The notes beneath the pieces are model-generated. The model made no database searches. It had not been told where the DNA came from and worked only from the letters and a program-made list of their open reading frames with translations. DNA of 64,000 bases, taken from positions 5,884,501 to 5,948,500 of the forward strand of contig NZ_LJJF01000001.1 of the NCBI RefSeq assembly GCF_001625365.1. Reading direction: 5' to 3'. The translations under genes were made by a program, and so were the position numbers. This document shows positions 34,319 to 42,337 of the stretch, piece after piece (positions within the stretch are counted from its first letter, which is position 1; each line of letters starts with the position of its first letter). The stretch is from Streptomyces sp. MJM8645 (GTDB lineage Bacteria; Actinomycetota; Actinomycetes; Streptomycetales; Streptomycetaceae).

Positions 34319-35014
34319 CTATCCGACCGGTTCCCAGACCGCGTGGTCGTGCGCGAACAGAACCCGGCGCGGCCCGTACTCCGCCACCCGGTCCAGCCAG
34401 GCCCGGTAACCGGGCAGCGGCGCGGCCACGCCCTCGCGCGACGCCCGCCGGGCGAGCACCGCCTGGCCGTACTCGGACGCGAAGTCGTACGCCTGCCCGG
34501 CCAGCATCACCGCGCCGCCGCCGGGCCGCTCGACCACCAGTGACTGGTGGCCGCCGGTGTGCCCGGGCGTCGGCAGCACCCGTACGCCCGGCCAGACCTC
34601 CGTCTCGCCGTCCAGTTCGCGGTAGTCGGCGCCGGGGAAGTCGACCAGCGCGTCGATGGTGTACGCGCCGCGCCGGGCGGCGGCCAGTTCGGCCGCCTGG
34701 ACGAGGACGGGCGTGCCGGCGAGCAGCGGATTGCCGCCGCAGTGGTCGAAGTGGAGGTGGCAGTTGACCACCAGGTCGATGTCGGCGCAGGCGACGCCGA
34801 CGGCCGCGAGCGCCTCCGTCAGCGGGCGGCGGACCGGGCGGTAGTGCGCTTCGGTCTCGGGCTCGCCTGCGCCGATCCCGGTGTCGAACAGCAGCAGCCC
34901 CTCCGGGCGGCGGACCAGGTACGCGAGGACCGGCTCCACCCGCGGCTCCGGGCCGCCCACCTCGGACGCAGGCCGGACGAAGTACCCGAGATCGAGGCGG
35001 CGGACCGCGTGCAT
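34319..35014 (-). CDS. Metallo-beta-lactamase-fold hydrolase, AHL-lactonase-like
   Basis: The product has 231 residues. The dinuclear metal motif HLHFDH is intact, and PTPGHTGGHQ and a late His in FAHDH are present. At the place of the bridging Asp the sequence reads LAGQAYDF, so Gln appears in its position, with an Asp three residues on. The closest family by pattern is the N-acyl homoserine lactonase group. It may open lactone rings of signals or natural products; this is inferred from the family. An Lrp-type regulator gene lies 60 bases upstream on the same strand. Confidence 0.82.
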   Translation of the reverse strand: MHAVRRLDLGYFVRPASEVGGPEPRVEPVLAYLVRRPEGLLLFDTGIGAGEPETEAHYRPVRRPLTEALAAVGVACADIDLVVNCHLHFDHCGGNPLLAGTPVLVQAAELAAARRGAYTIDALVDFPGADYRELDGETEVWPGVRVLPTPGHTGGHQSLVVERPGGGAVMLAGQAYDFASEYGQAVLARRASREGVAAPLPGYRAWLDRVAEYGPRRVLFAHDHAVWEPVG

Positions 35015-35074
35015 GGAGCTCCCTTTGTCGCGCTGTCCCCCGTACGGGCGGCCGCGGCGGCCCCCGTTCGCAGC

Positions 35075-35533
35075 CTACCCGCCGATCGGCAACCCTCGGT
35101 CGGCCTTCACCTGCTTCATCGTCAGATGCGAGTTGACCTGCGCGATCCCCGGCAGGCCCGAGAGCACGTCGGTGATGAAGCGCTCGTACGCGGCGATGTC
35201 GGCCACCGCGATGCGCAGCAGGTAGTCGGGTTCCCCGAAGAGGCGGTGCGCCTCCACCACTTCCGGCAGCTCCGCCACCCGGCGTTCGAACTCGGCGACC
35301 GTCACCTGATCCTCGTGACGCATGGTGATCGTGACGAAGGGTTGGAAGCCGCGTCCGACCGCCGTGCCGTCCAGGAGCGCCCGGTAGCCGCGGATCACGC
35401 CGTCCTGCTCCAGTTGTCGGACCCGGCGCAGGCAGGGGGAGGGGGTGAGGTCCACCCGGGCGGCCAGGTCGGCGTTGGTCAGGCGGCCGTCCTGCTGGAG
35501 CTCGCGGAGGATTCTGCGGTCGATTCGGTCCAT
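35075..35533 (-). CDS. Lrp/AsnC-family transcriptional regulator
   Basis: The product has 152 residues. The N-terminal helix-turn-helix (DRIDRRILRELQQDGRLTNA, DLAARVDLTPSPCLRRVRQLE) is followed by a C-terminal RAM ligand-binding domain (FVTITMRHED, PEVVEAHRLFGEPDYLLRIA). Lrp proteins form octamers and respond to amino acids. It is divergent from a LysE-type exporter, the usual arrangement for amino-acid-controlled export. The short AT-rich stretch over its start (CAATATTCTGCCAAAAG, 35538-35554) is a likely site for autoregulation. ATG 35533 begins at the conserved MDRIDR. Confidence 0.92.
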   Translation of the reverse strand: MDRIDRRILRELQQDGRLTNADLAARVDLTPSPCLRRVRQLEQDGVIRGYRALLDGTAVGRGFQPFVTITMRHEDQVTVAEFERRVAELPEVVEAHRLFGEPDYLLRIAVADIAAYERFITDVLSGLPGIAQVNSHLTMKQVKADRGLPIGG

Positions 35534-35700
35534 GGCGCAATATTCTGCCAAAAGGCGGGCCGGACCAGCAGGAAGTGGCCATCGCGTGCCAGGGCTATCC
35601 GGCTACCTTCAGTGACCGAACGCACCGGACAGGTGCCGCGAGGATCACCGGACCAACGGCCGGGACCCGCCCGAACGAGCACGACAGGTCACCGCCACCC
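35534..35700. promoter_or_regulatory. Divergent control region of lrp-like and lysE-like genes
   Basis: The region between the divergent starts contains AATATT followed by GCCAAAAGG (35539-35556), the only AT-rich block here and Lrp-site-like in character. No clear -35/-10 pair was found. Confidence 0.4.
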
Positions 35701-36330
35701 ATGGACACCCACGCCCTCCTTCTCTTCCTCGGAGTCGACCTGCTGCTGGTCTGCACACCGGGGCCCGACTGGCTCTACATCGCCGCCCGAGGCCTCGGCC
35801 AGGGTCGGCGCGCCGCCTTCATCGCGGTCGGCGGCGTCTGCGCCGGCTACGCCGTCCACACCCTGCTCTCCAGCGCCGGCCTGGCCGCCGCGCTGCGTGC
35901 CGTCCCCGCCGCCCTGCCCGTCCTGCGCCTCACCGGCGCCGCGTACCTGCTGGTGCTGGCCGTCACCATGCTGCTCGCGCTGCGCAAGGGCGGGGGCGCC
36001 ACGGCCCTCACCGAGCCCAAGCCGCAGCCCACCGCGACCGTGCTGCGTCAGAGCATGCTGACCGCCCTGCTCAACCCCAAGGGGCTGCTGCTCTACCTCT
36101 CCCTGGTGCCGCAGTTCGTCGAGCCGGGCGCCGCGCTGCCGGTCGGCGGGCAGGTGCTCGCCCTCGGCTCGCTCAACGTGCTGGCCTGCGCCGTCGTGTA
36201 CGGGCTGGTCGCGCACGCCAGCGGACGCTTGGGCGGCCGGCTCGGCGGCACCCCGCGTGCGGCGCGCCGGATGACCCTCGTCTCGGCGGTGCTGCTGATG
36301 CTGGTGGCGGGCGTCACGGCGAGCGCCTGA
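35701..36330 (+). CDS. LysE/RhtB-family amino-acid exporter
   Basis: The product is a 209-residue membrane protein with about six helices. The family signature is clear: LLLFLGVDLLLVCTPGPDWL at the N-terminus, then RAAFIAVGGVCAGYAVHTLL and LLNPKGLLLYLSLVPQFV. It should export amino acids or related small molecules. The divergent Lrp regulator probably controls it. The ribosome site is weak (AGGTCACCG). The CoA-transferase gene begins 13 bases after its stop on the same strand and may be co-transcribed. Confidence 0.9.
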   Translation: MDTHALLLFLGVDLLLVCTPGPDWLYIAARGLGQGRRAAFIAVGGVCAGYAVHTLLSSAGLAAALRAVPAALPVLRLTGAAYLLVLAVTMLLALRKGGGATALTEPKPQPTATVLRQSMLTALLNPKGLLLYLSLVPQFVEPGAALPVGGQVLALGSLNVLACAVVYGLVAHASGRLGGRLGGTPRAARRMTLVSAVLLMLVAGVTASA

Positions 36331-36343
36331 GAACGGGAGCACA

Positions 36344-37843
36344 ATGCCGGGCATGACAGAGCGTCCGACCTTCCCCGGCACCTGGCCCGCCGATCAGCCC
36401 GCGTCCGGCGATCAGCCCGCGTCCACCGAACAGCCCGCCGCCGGAGGGGAACCTGCGGACCGGCCCACCGCCGACCTCTGGGCCGCCCTCGGCGGATCGG
36501 CCGAGCTGCTGGGGCGGGTCTCCTTCCACGGCCCCGGTGACGTCCTGGCCTCCGGCCTGCCGGTGCGCAGGCTCGCCCGGGCCACCGTGGCCGCCTGCTC
36601 GCTGGCCGCCGCCGAACTCGCCGCCCACCGCGCCGGCGGCCCGGTCCCCGCCGTCCGGGTGGACCAGGGCGCCGTCGCCACGGCCTTCGTCAGCGAACGC
36701 CACCTGACCGTCGATGGCCGCACGCCCGTCAGCTTCGCCCCGCACTCCGGCTTCTGGCGCGCCGCCGACGGCTGGGTCCGCACCCACGCCAACTACCCGC
36801 ACCACCGCACCCGACTGCTCGCCGCCCTCGACCTGCCCGCCGACGCCGGGCCCGAAATGCTCGCCAAGCTGCTGGGCGAACTGCCGGCGGAGCAGGTCCA
36901 GGAGCGGGCGTTCGAAGCGGGGGCGCTCGCCGTAGCCGTCGCGCCGGTGAGTGCCACCGTGCACCCCCTGATGGAGAGCCGGGTGACCGGCACCGCGCCC
37001 GTCCGCCCGCTCGGCGACGCCGGCCCGGAGCGGCCCGCCGCCGGGATCCGCGTCCTCGACCTCACCCGGGTCATCGCCGGCCCGGTCGCCACCCGCACCC
37101 TCGCCCTGCTGGGCGCCGACGTCCTGCGCGTCGACCCGCCCCACCTCCCCGAGGCCGACGACGCCCACGCCGACACCGGCTTCGGCAAGCGCTCCACCCG
37201 CCTCGACCTCACCGATCCCGCCGACCGCGCCGTCTTCGACGGCCTGCTCGCCACCGCCGACGTCCTCGTCACCGGCTACCGCCCCGGCGCCCTCGACGCG
37301 CACGGCCTCGCCCCCGACGCACTGTCGGCCCGCCACCCCGGCCTGATCGTCGCGCAGCTCTGCGCCTGGGGCTGGACCGGCCCCTGGGCCGGCCGTCGCG
37401 GCTTCGACAGCCTCGTCCAGGCCGGCGTCGGCATCGCCGCCCACGAGGCCGGCCCCGACGGCCGCCCGGGCGTACTGCCCGCCCAGGCCCTCGACCACGG
37501 CACCGGCTACCTCGTCGCCGCCGCCGTCCTGCGCGCCCTCACCGAGCAGCGCACCGGCCGGCCCGGCGGCCGGCACCTGCGGTTCTCCCTCGCCGGTACG
37601 GCCTCGTGGCTGCTGCACGGCATCCCGCCCGAGGCGCCCGCCCCTGCTGCCCCGGCGGACGGCGCTCCGGCGGACGGTGCTCCGGACACCGGGGCGTACG
37701 ACCCGGCCCGGTGGCTCGCCGAGACCGACTCCGCCTACGGACGGCTGCGCCACGCCCTGCCGCCCATCGCCTACACCGGCGCGCCCACCGACTGGTCCCG
37801 CCCGCCGGGGCGCTGGGGGACGGACGCGCCGGTCTGGCTCTGA
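36344..37843 (+). CDS. Class III CoA transferase (CaiB/BaiF family)
   Basis: The product has 499 residues. The second half carries the class III CoA-transferase pattern: GIRVLDLTRVIAGPVATRTLALLGADVLRVD, GKRSTRLDL, ADVLVTGYRPGAL, and the catalytic Asp in RRGFDSLVQAG. The first 220 residues form a second, degenerate half-domain (LPVRRLARATVAACSLAAAE), so the chain resembles two fused CaiB units. Enzymes of this family move CoA between carboxylic acids. A GGGAG site lies four bases before ATG 36344. A Pro/Ala-rich insert occurs near residue 430. The acyl substrate is unknown. Confidence 0.85.
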   Translation: MPGMTERPTFPGTWPADQPASGDQPASTEQPAAGGEPADRPTADLWAALGGSAELLGRVSFHGPGDVLASGLPVRRLARATVAACSLAAAELAAHRAGGPVPAVRVDQGAVATAFVSERHLTVDGRTPVSFAPHSGFWRAADGWVRTHANYPHHRTRLLAALDLPADAGPEMLAKLLGELPAEQVQERAFEAGALAVAVAPVSATVHPLMESRVTGTAPVRPLGDAGPERPAAGIRVLDLTRVIAGPVATRTLALLGADVLRVDPPHLPEADDAHADTGFGKRSTRLDLTDPADRAVFDGLLATADVLVTGYRPGALDAHGLAPDALSARHPGLIVAQLCAWGWTGPWAGRRGFDSLVQAGVGIAAHEAGPDGRPGVLPAQALDHGTGYLVAAAVLRALTEQRTGRPGGRHLRFSLAGTASWLLHGIPPEAPAPAAPADGAPADGAPDTGAYDPARWLAETDSAYGRLRHALPPIAYTGAPTDWSRPPGRWGTDAPVWL

Positions 37844-37903
37844 GGACGCCACGCAACCGCCGCCCCGGCCGGCGGTGTCACAGGCAGCTGGCAGCATCGG
37901 CGC

Positions 37904-38539
37904 ATGACTGCACACGCCACCGACTACACCTGGTTCGAGCAGCGCTACCCCATCCCCGGGGCGGCCCACTGCCTGACGCTGGTCGAGGGGATCACCGCCG
38001 ACGAACTGCTGCGCCGCTTCGGCGCCCTGCCCGGTCGGGAGGTCACCGGCCTGGACGCCGTGGTCGCCGCCTGGGAGACCTTCGACGACGGGGAGGACGA
38101 GGAGGCGGAGGCCCGGATCGAGCCGGAGGACGACCGGCTGCTCGTCGCCGTCACCGAACTCGACGGGTGGGCCGTCGTCGTCGAGGTCTTCGGCTACCTC
38201 GGCAGCCTGCCCGACGTCATCCGCCGCCTCGCCGACGGCACCCGGCTGGTCTCGCACTTCCGGAACGCCGTCGCGGTGGACCACTTCAACTGGTGGGAGC
38301 AGGGCAGCTGCCGGCTCCAGTTCGAGCCGCTGTTCCCCACCCAGCGGCACGGTTCGGACGCCGACGCCCCCGGTGTCCCCGCGCTGCTGACGGCCTGCGG
38401 CTTCCAGCTCGACGGGGAGGGTCACGACCTGCACACCGAGGCCGCGTTCGCGCTGGCCGAGCGGCTGACGGACGTCCGGCTCACGCCGGAACGGCTGGAG
38501 GCCGCCACGTTCCGGATCGGCTACGCGCCGACGCGCTAG
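37904..38539 (+). CDS. DUF6461-like protein
   Basis: The product has 211 residues and is cytosolic. It contains the pattern of a streptomycete family I associate with DUF6461: YTWFEQRYPIPGAAHCLTLV, GITADELLRRFGALPGRE, WAVVVEVFGYLGS, SHFRNAVAVDHFNWWEQG and LQFEPLFPTQRHG. No catalytic motif can be named. The gene sits 60 bases after the CoA-transferase gene. Its stop is followed by 14-bp tandem repeats shared with the convergent gene end. Function unknown. Confidence 0.7.
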   Translation: MTAHATDYTWFEQRYPIPGAAHCLTLVEGITADELLRRFGALPGREVTGLDAVVAAWETFDDGEDEEAEARIEPEDDRLLVAVTELDGWAVVVEVFGYLGSLPDVIRRLADGTRLVSHFRNAVAVDHFNWWEQGSCRLQFEPLFPTQRHGSDADAPGVPALLTACGFQLDGEGHDLHTEAAFALAERLTDVRLTPERLEAATFRIGYAPTR

Positions 38540-38543
38540 CTAC

Positions 38544-38598
38544 GGAGTGAGACCCGTGGAGTCAGGCCCGTGAGGTCAGGCCGTGGAGTCAGACCCCC
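38544..38598. repeat. 14-bp tandem repeat at a convergent gene junction
   Basis: Units GGAGTGAGACCCGT, GGAGTCAGGCCCGT, GAGGTCAGGCCGT (13 bp) and GGAGTCAGACCCCC follow each other. The last unit contains the TCA that is the stop of the HdeD-like gene. The period is twice seven, like the heptamer elements. Confidence 0.75.
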
Positions 38599-39188
38599 GC
38601 CGGGATCTGCTTGGCCCGGCCGCGCATCTGGAGGGCCGTCACGATCTCGATCAGTCCGAGGATCACCAGCCAGCAGCCGGCCAGGACGGCCAACGCGGCG
38701 ATCGAACCGACCGGCCAGACCAGCAGCAGCACACCGGCCACCGTGTTGGCCACGCCTGCGAAGGCCTGCCAGCCACGGGCCGGCATCGCCGGGTCGGAGA
38801 CCGCGGCGGCGAGCTGGGTGATGCCCCGGAACAGCCAGCCGATGCCGATCCAGATCGCCAGCAGGAGCAGCGACTGCGCCGCGCTGCGGAAGCAGAGCAG
38901 CCCCAGCAGGACGCAGATCGCCCCGCTGATGAAGGCCAGCACCCGCAGCGCGGTGGTCGCGTGGGTGCCGAACGCGGCGATCAGCTGCACGATGCCGATG
39001 ACCAGCAGGTAGAGGCCGAACAGCACGCCCACCACCAGCAGGGTCTCCTTCGGCCAGACGAAGACGACGATTCCGAGGGCCAGCGAGACGATTCCGGCGA
39101 GCAGCAGGACCTGCCAGGCTGCCTTGGCGAGTTGGCCGAGCGGACCCTGGACCGGGGAACCGTCGGGGGTGATGATCGGGGAAACCAC
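38589..39188 (-). CDS. HdeD-like (DUF308) membrane protein
   Basis: The product is a 199-residue membrane protein with six predicted helices in two similar halves, the pattern of HdeD/DUF308 proteins (LLLAGIVSLALGIVVFVWP, GLYLLVIGIVQLIAAF, GWLFRGITQLAAAV). HdeD of E. coli is linked to acid resistance; actinobacterial copies are uncharacterised. GTG 39188 is chosen because GAGGAG lies nine bases upstream. No operon partner is visible. Confidence 0.85.
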   Translation of the reverse strand: MVSPIITPDGSPVQGPLGQLAKAAWQVLLLAGIVSLALGIVVFVWPKETLLVVGVLFGLYLLVIGIVQLIAAFGTHATTALRVLAFISGAICVLLGLLCFRSAAQSLLLLAIWIGIGWLFRGITQLAAAVSDPAMPARGWQAFAGVANTVAGVLLLVWPVGSIAALAVLAGCWLVILGLIEIVTALQMRGRAKQIPAGV

Positions 39189-39279
39189 GGTGGTGTACTC
39201 CTCGGGGCCGGGGACGGGCAGGGGCCGAACCCCAGCCTGGCCGGGCCACCGTCGACCGGCGCGTCGGGTACGGCCGTTC

Positions 39280-39359
39280 GGGGGACGGAGACAAGAGAGG
39301 GGGGAGAGGAAGCGGAGGGGGACGGAAGGGGGATGGGAGAGGGCGTGCGGAGGAGACGA
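39280..39359. other. Polypurine tract upstream of the HdeD-like gene
   Basis: About 80 bases are almost entirely G and A on the + strand, with few pyrimidines. They lie between the divergent HdeD-like and RCK genes. Such tracts can form triplex structures; here it may also hold purine-rich leader sequence. No gene fits. Confidence 0.6.
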
Positions 39360-39442
39360 ATGTTCGATGGAGTGGCTCCGGTGGCCTTCCGGTCGCCGGA
39401 ACGACACCGTCCGGCCACCTGCCGTCGATATCATCCGGCGGT

Positions 39443-41257
39443 ATGACTTCTGAAGGGTGGGGGACCCGTTCGGTAGAGCCGGTCAGTCAGCACTACATCG
39501 TCTGCGGGGGCAACGCGCTTGCCCACCGGCTGGTCCTGGAACTCGTCGAGCACTACGAGGTCCCGGTCGTCGTCCTGGTCGCCGATCGCACCCGCGACCA
39601 CGCGCCGCAGATCGAGCAACTCCCCGGCGTCGCCGCCGTCGTCGAGTACGCCAGCATCACCGACGAGGCGCTGCGCGAGGTGTCGATCGACACCGCCCGC
39701 GGCCTCGCCCTCGTCGAGGGCAGCGACCAGGACAACATCCACGCCGCGCTCAGCGCCCAAGGCCACAACCCGGACATCCGGATCGTGCTCCGGATGTTCA
39801 ACCAGCGCCTCGGTGAGAACATCGAACGGCTGCTCAGGAACGGTGCCGCGCTCTCCGGATCCGCCACCGCCGCACCCGCCTTCGCCGCGGCGGCGCTCGG
39901 GCGGCCCAACTCGGTCGAGATCGGTGGACGCTTCCTGCACATCGCCTTCGACGAGGCCATCACCTCCGACCGGATCTGCGTGGTCGCCGACCACATCGAC
40001 CGCCAGGACCTCAGCAAGATCCGCCTGCTGCCCGAACAGCGCGGCGACTCGGCCGACTTCGTCCGGCTCGCCAGCGAGTTCGGCGACGACGGGCCGGTCC
40101 GCCCCGGTGGCGTCCGCCGCGAAGCGGAACCGGAGCCGGTGCCCGAGGAGGAGCCGGACGGCGTGGCCGCCCTCCAAGCGCTGCGCATCGAACCCAGGGA
40201 ACCGATCAGCTGGGCGCGGCGGGCGCGCTGGCGGCTGCTCGACATGATGCGCTTCTTCACCAGCGCCCGGATGCGGCTGGTGCTGCTCACCGCCCTCGCC
40301 GCGGTGCTGATGGCCTTCGGCGTTCTCTGGTACCTGAACCGGAACTTCGGCTGGACCCTCTACATCTCGCTGCTCGACCTCGCGGGCGCCGCCCAGCCCG
40401 ACCAACTCGCCGACATCGCCGCCGGGACCGGGACGGGCGGGCTGTGGCAGCGGGTGGCGCAGGTGGTGATCACCATCTGCGGGATCACCTTCGCCCCGGT
40501 CGCCACCGCCATCGCGGTCGAGGTGCTCGGCTCCGGGCGGCGCGGGCAGCCCCGCAACCCCGGGGCCGGCACCCGGGACCACGTGATCGTCGTCGGCCTC
40601 GGCAACGTCGGCACCCGGGTCGCGGCCCAACTGCACGAACTGGGCGTGCCGGTGGTCTGCATGGAGCGTGACCCGCAGGCCCGGGGCATCGCCGCCGCCC
40701 GGGCGCTCGGCATCCCGGTGGTGCTGGGCGACGGCCCGTTCGAGGAGCAGTTGCGTCGCGCCCGGTTGAAGCACAGCCGGGCGCTGGTCGCGGTCAGCGG
40801 CGACGACGCCACCAACCTGGAGGCGGCCCTGGAGGCGCGCCACGGGAATCCCGAAGTCCGTGTGGTGGTGCGGCTGTTCGACGACAACTTCGCCGGGCAC
40901 TTCTACGCGACGCTGGACAACGCGGCCTCGCGTTCGGTCTCGTACCTGGCCGCACCCGCCTTCGCCGCCGCCCTGATGGGGCGCGAGGTGCGCGGGATGC
41001 TGTCGGTGTTCCGGCACGTGCTGCTGATCGCCGAGTTGACGGTCGAGGACGGCAGCGGGCTGATCGGCATGAACCGGCACGACCTGGAGGACCCGGGCGG
41101 CGTCCGGGTGATCGCCGTCCGGTTCGCCCGCAGTGCGCAGTTGCAGTGGAACTTTCCCGACCGCACCCGGCGCCTCACCCCGGGCGACCAGATCGTGGTC
41201 GCCGCCACCCGTAGCGGGCTCGCCCGGCTCAACACGGCGCTGGTGGACGAGGTGTGA
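39443..41257 (+). CDS. Two-RCK potassium-channel-like protein without a canonical filter
   Basis: The product has 604 residues. An N-terminal NAD-binding RCK/TrkA domain (HYIVCGGNALAHRLV, about 17-31) is followed by two transmembrane helices (about 277-297 and 336-360) and a second RCK domain (HVIVVGLGNVGTRVAAQL, from about 379) with TrkA-C-like tail. Between the helices one expects a potassium selectivity filter such as TVGYG; instead the segment reads SLLDLAGAAQPDQLADIA. The layout recalls CASTOR/POLLUX-type channels more than KtrB/TrkH systems. It may pass another ion or act as a nucleotide-sensing membrane protein. A heptamer-array hairpin follows the stop. Confidence 0.85.
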   Translation: MTSEGWGTRSVEPVSQHYIVCGGNALAHRLVLELVEHYEVPVVVLVADRTRDHAPQIEQLPGVAAVVEYASITDEALREVSIDTARGLALVEGSDQDNIHAALSAQGHNPDIRIVLRMFNQRLGENIERLLRNGAALSGSATAAPAFAAAALGRPNSVEIGGRFLHIAFDEAITSDRICVVADHIDRQDLSKIRLLPEQRGDSADFVRLASEFGDDGPVRPGGVRREAEPEPVPEEEPDGVAALQALRIEPREPISWARRARWRLLDMMRFFTSARMRLVLLTALAAVLMAFGVLWYLNRNFGWTLYISLLDLAGAAQPDQLADIAAGTGTGGLWQRVAQVVITICGITFAPVATAIAVEVLGSGRRGQPRNPGAGTRDHVIVVGLGNVGTRVAAQLHELGVPVVCMERDPQARGIAAARALGIPVVLGDGPFEEQLRRARLKHSRALVAVSGDDATNLEAALEARHGNPEVRVVVRLFDDNFAGHFYATLDNAASRSVSYLAAPAFAAALMGREVRGMLSVFRHVLLIAELTVEDGSGLIGMNRHDLEDPGGVRVIAVRFARSAQLQWNFPDRTRRLTPGDQIVVAATRSGLARLNTALVDEV

Positions 41258-41270
41258 CGGCGGCTGACGC

Positions 41271-41369
41271 ATAACAGCTGACAGATAACAGCTAACAGAT
41301 TTCAGATGACGAAATCTGTTAGCTGTTATCTGTTACTTGTCAGCTGTTATGCGTCAGCCGTCAGCCGTA
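41271..41369. repeat. Heptamer-array hairpin B between convergent genes
   Basis: The left arm has ATAACAG, CTGACAG, ATAACAG, CTAACAG and ATTTCAG. The right arm has eight units: ATCTGTT, AGCTGTT, ATCTGTT, ACTTGTC, AGCTGTT, ATGCGTC, AGCCGTC, AGCCGTA. The period is exactly 7 bp. It starts 13 bases after the RCK gene stop and ends 10 bases before the enoyl-CoA hydratase stop, so it can end both transcripts. Confidence 0.88.
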
Positions 41370-41379
41370 AGCGGCCAGG

Positions 41380-42165
41380 TCACCGGTTGGTGAAGGACGG
41401 CGGGCGCTTCTCCGCGAACGCCGCCATGCCCTCCTTCTGGTCCGCCGTGGCGAACGCCGCGTGGAACAGCCGACGCTCGAAGCGCACGCCCTCGGCGAGG
41501 GTCGTCTCGAAGGCGCGGTTGACGCTCTCCTTGAGCATGACCGCCGCCGGGGTGGACATCGCCGCGACGGTCTCGGCCACCGTCAGGGCCTCGGCCAGCA
41601 GCTGGTCCGCCGGGACGATCCGGGAGACCAGGCCGGCCCGCTCGGCCTCCTCGGCGCCCATCATCCGGCCGGTCAGGCACAGTTCCATCGCCTTCGCCTT
41701 GCCGACCGCCCGGGTCAGCCGCTGCGAACCGCCGATGCCCGGGATGACACCGAGCTTGATCTCCGGCTGCCCGAACTTCGCGGTGTCCGCCGCCAGCAGG
41801 ATGTCGCACAGCATCGCCAGCTCGCAGCCGCCGCCCAGCGCGAACCCGGCCACCGCCGCCACGACCGGCTTGCGCAGCGCGCCGAGCCGGTCCCAGGGGC
41901 CCAGCCAGTCGTCCAGGTAGACGTCCGGGAACCGGTTGCCCTGCATCTCCTTGATGTCGGCGCCGGCCGCGAACGCCTTCTCCGAGCCGGTGATCACCAG
42001 ACAGCCGATCTCCGGGTCCCGGTCGAAGGCGGTGGCGGCCGCGACCACCTCGTTCATCAGCTGGGTGTTCAACGCGTTGAGTGCCTTCGGCCGGTTGAGC
42101 GTGATCAGCCCCACCCGGCCCTTGCGCTCGACCAGGATCGTCTCGTAGGTCTCGGTCTCGGTCAT
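41380..42165 (-). CDS. Enoyl-CoA hydratase (crotonase family)
   Basis: The product has 261 residues. Both catalytic glutamates of true hydratases are present: E115 in [11 protein letters not shown] and E135 in [13 protein letters not shown]. The oxyanion-hole region [11 protein letters not shown] and [13 protein letters not shown] are typical. It adds water across trans-2-enoyl-CoA in fatty-acid beta-oxidation. ATG 42165 has GGGAG ten bases upstream; longer starts lack support. It stands alone between a heptamer element and the terminator of the pyruvate dehydrogenase gene. Confidence 0.92.
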   Translation of the reverse strand: MTETETYETILVERKGRVGLITLNRPKALNALNTQLMNEVVAAATAFDRDPEIGCLVITGSEKAFAAGADIKEMQGNRFPDVYLDDWLGPWDRLGALRKPVVAAVAGFALGGGCELAMLCDILLAADTAKFGQPEIKLGVIPGIGGSQRLTRAVGKAKAMELCLTGRMMGAEEAERAGLVSRIVPADQLLAEALTVAETVAAMSTPAAVMLKESVNRAFETTLAEGVRFERRLFHAAFATADQKEGMAAFAEKRPPSFTNR

Positions 42166-42277
42166 CGCCGTTGACTCCCATTCCGCTGCTCGGCGCCGCG
42201 CGGGCGCGCCCTGACCATCCAACGATCTACGACGCGCCCCGCCTCGCGCCAGTCTTGGTATGCGAGACGGTCGTCAC

Positions 42278-42310
42278 GGGCCCGGCTCCTTCGCTGCGGA
42301 GCCGGGGCCC
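42278..42310 (-). terminator. Terminator of the pyruvate dehydrogenase gene
   Basis: GGGCCCGGCTCC (42278-42289) pairs with GGAGCC-GGGGCCC (42298-42310), 12 pairs with one bulged base and an 8-base loop. It lies 28 bases beyond the stop of the - strand gene. Confidence 0.8.
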
Positions 42311-42337
42311 AGGGCTCCGGACGCGGGGAGTCAGGGG

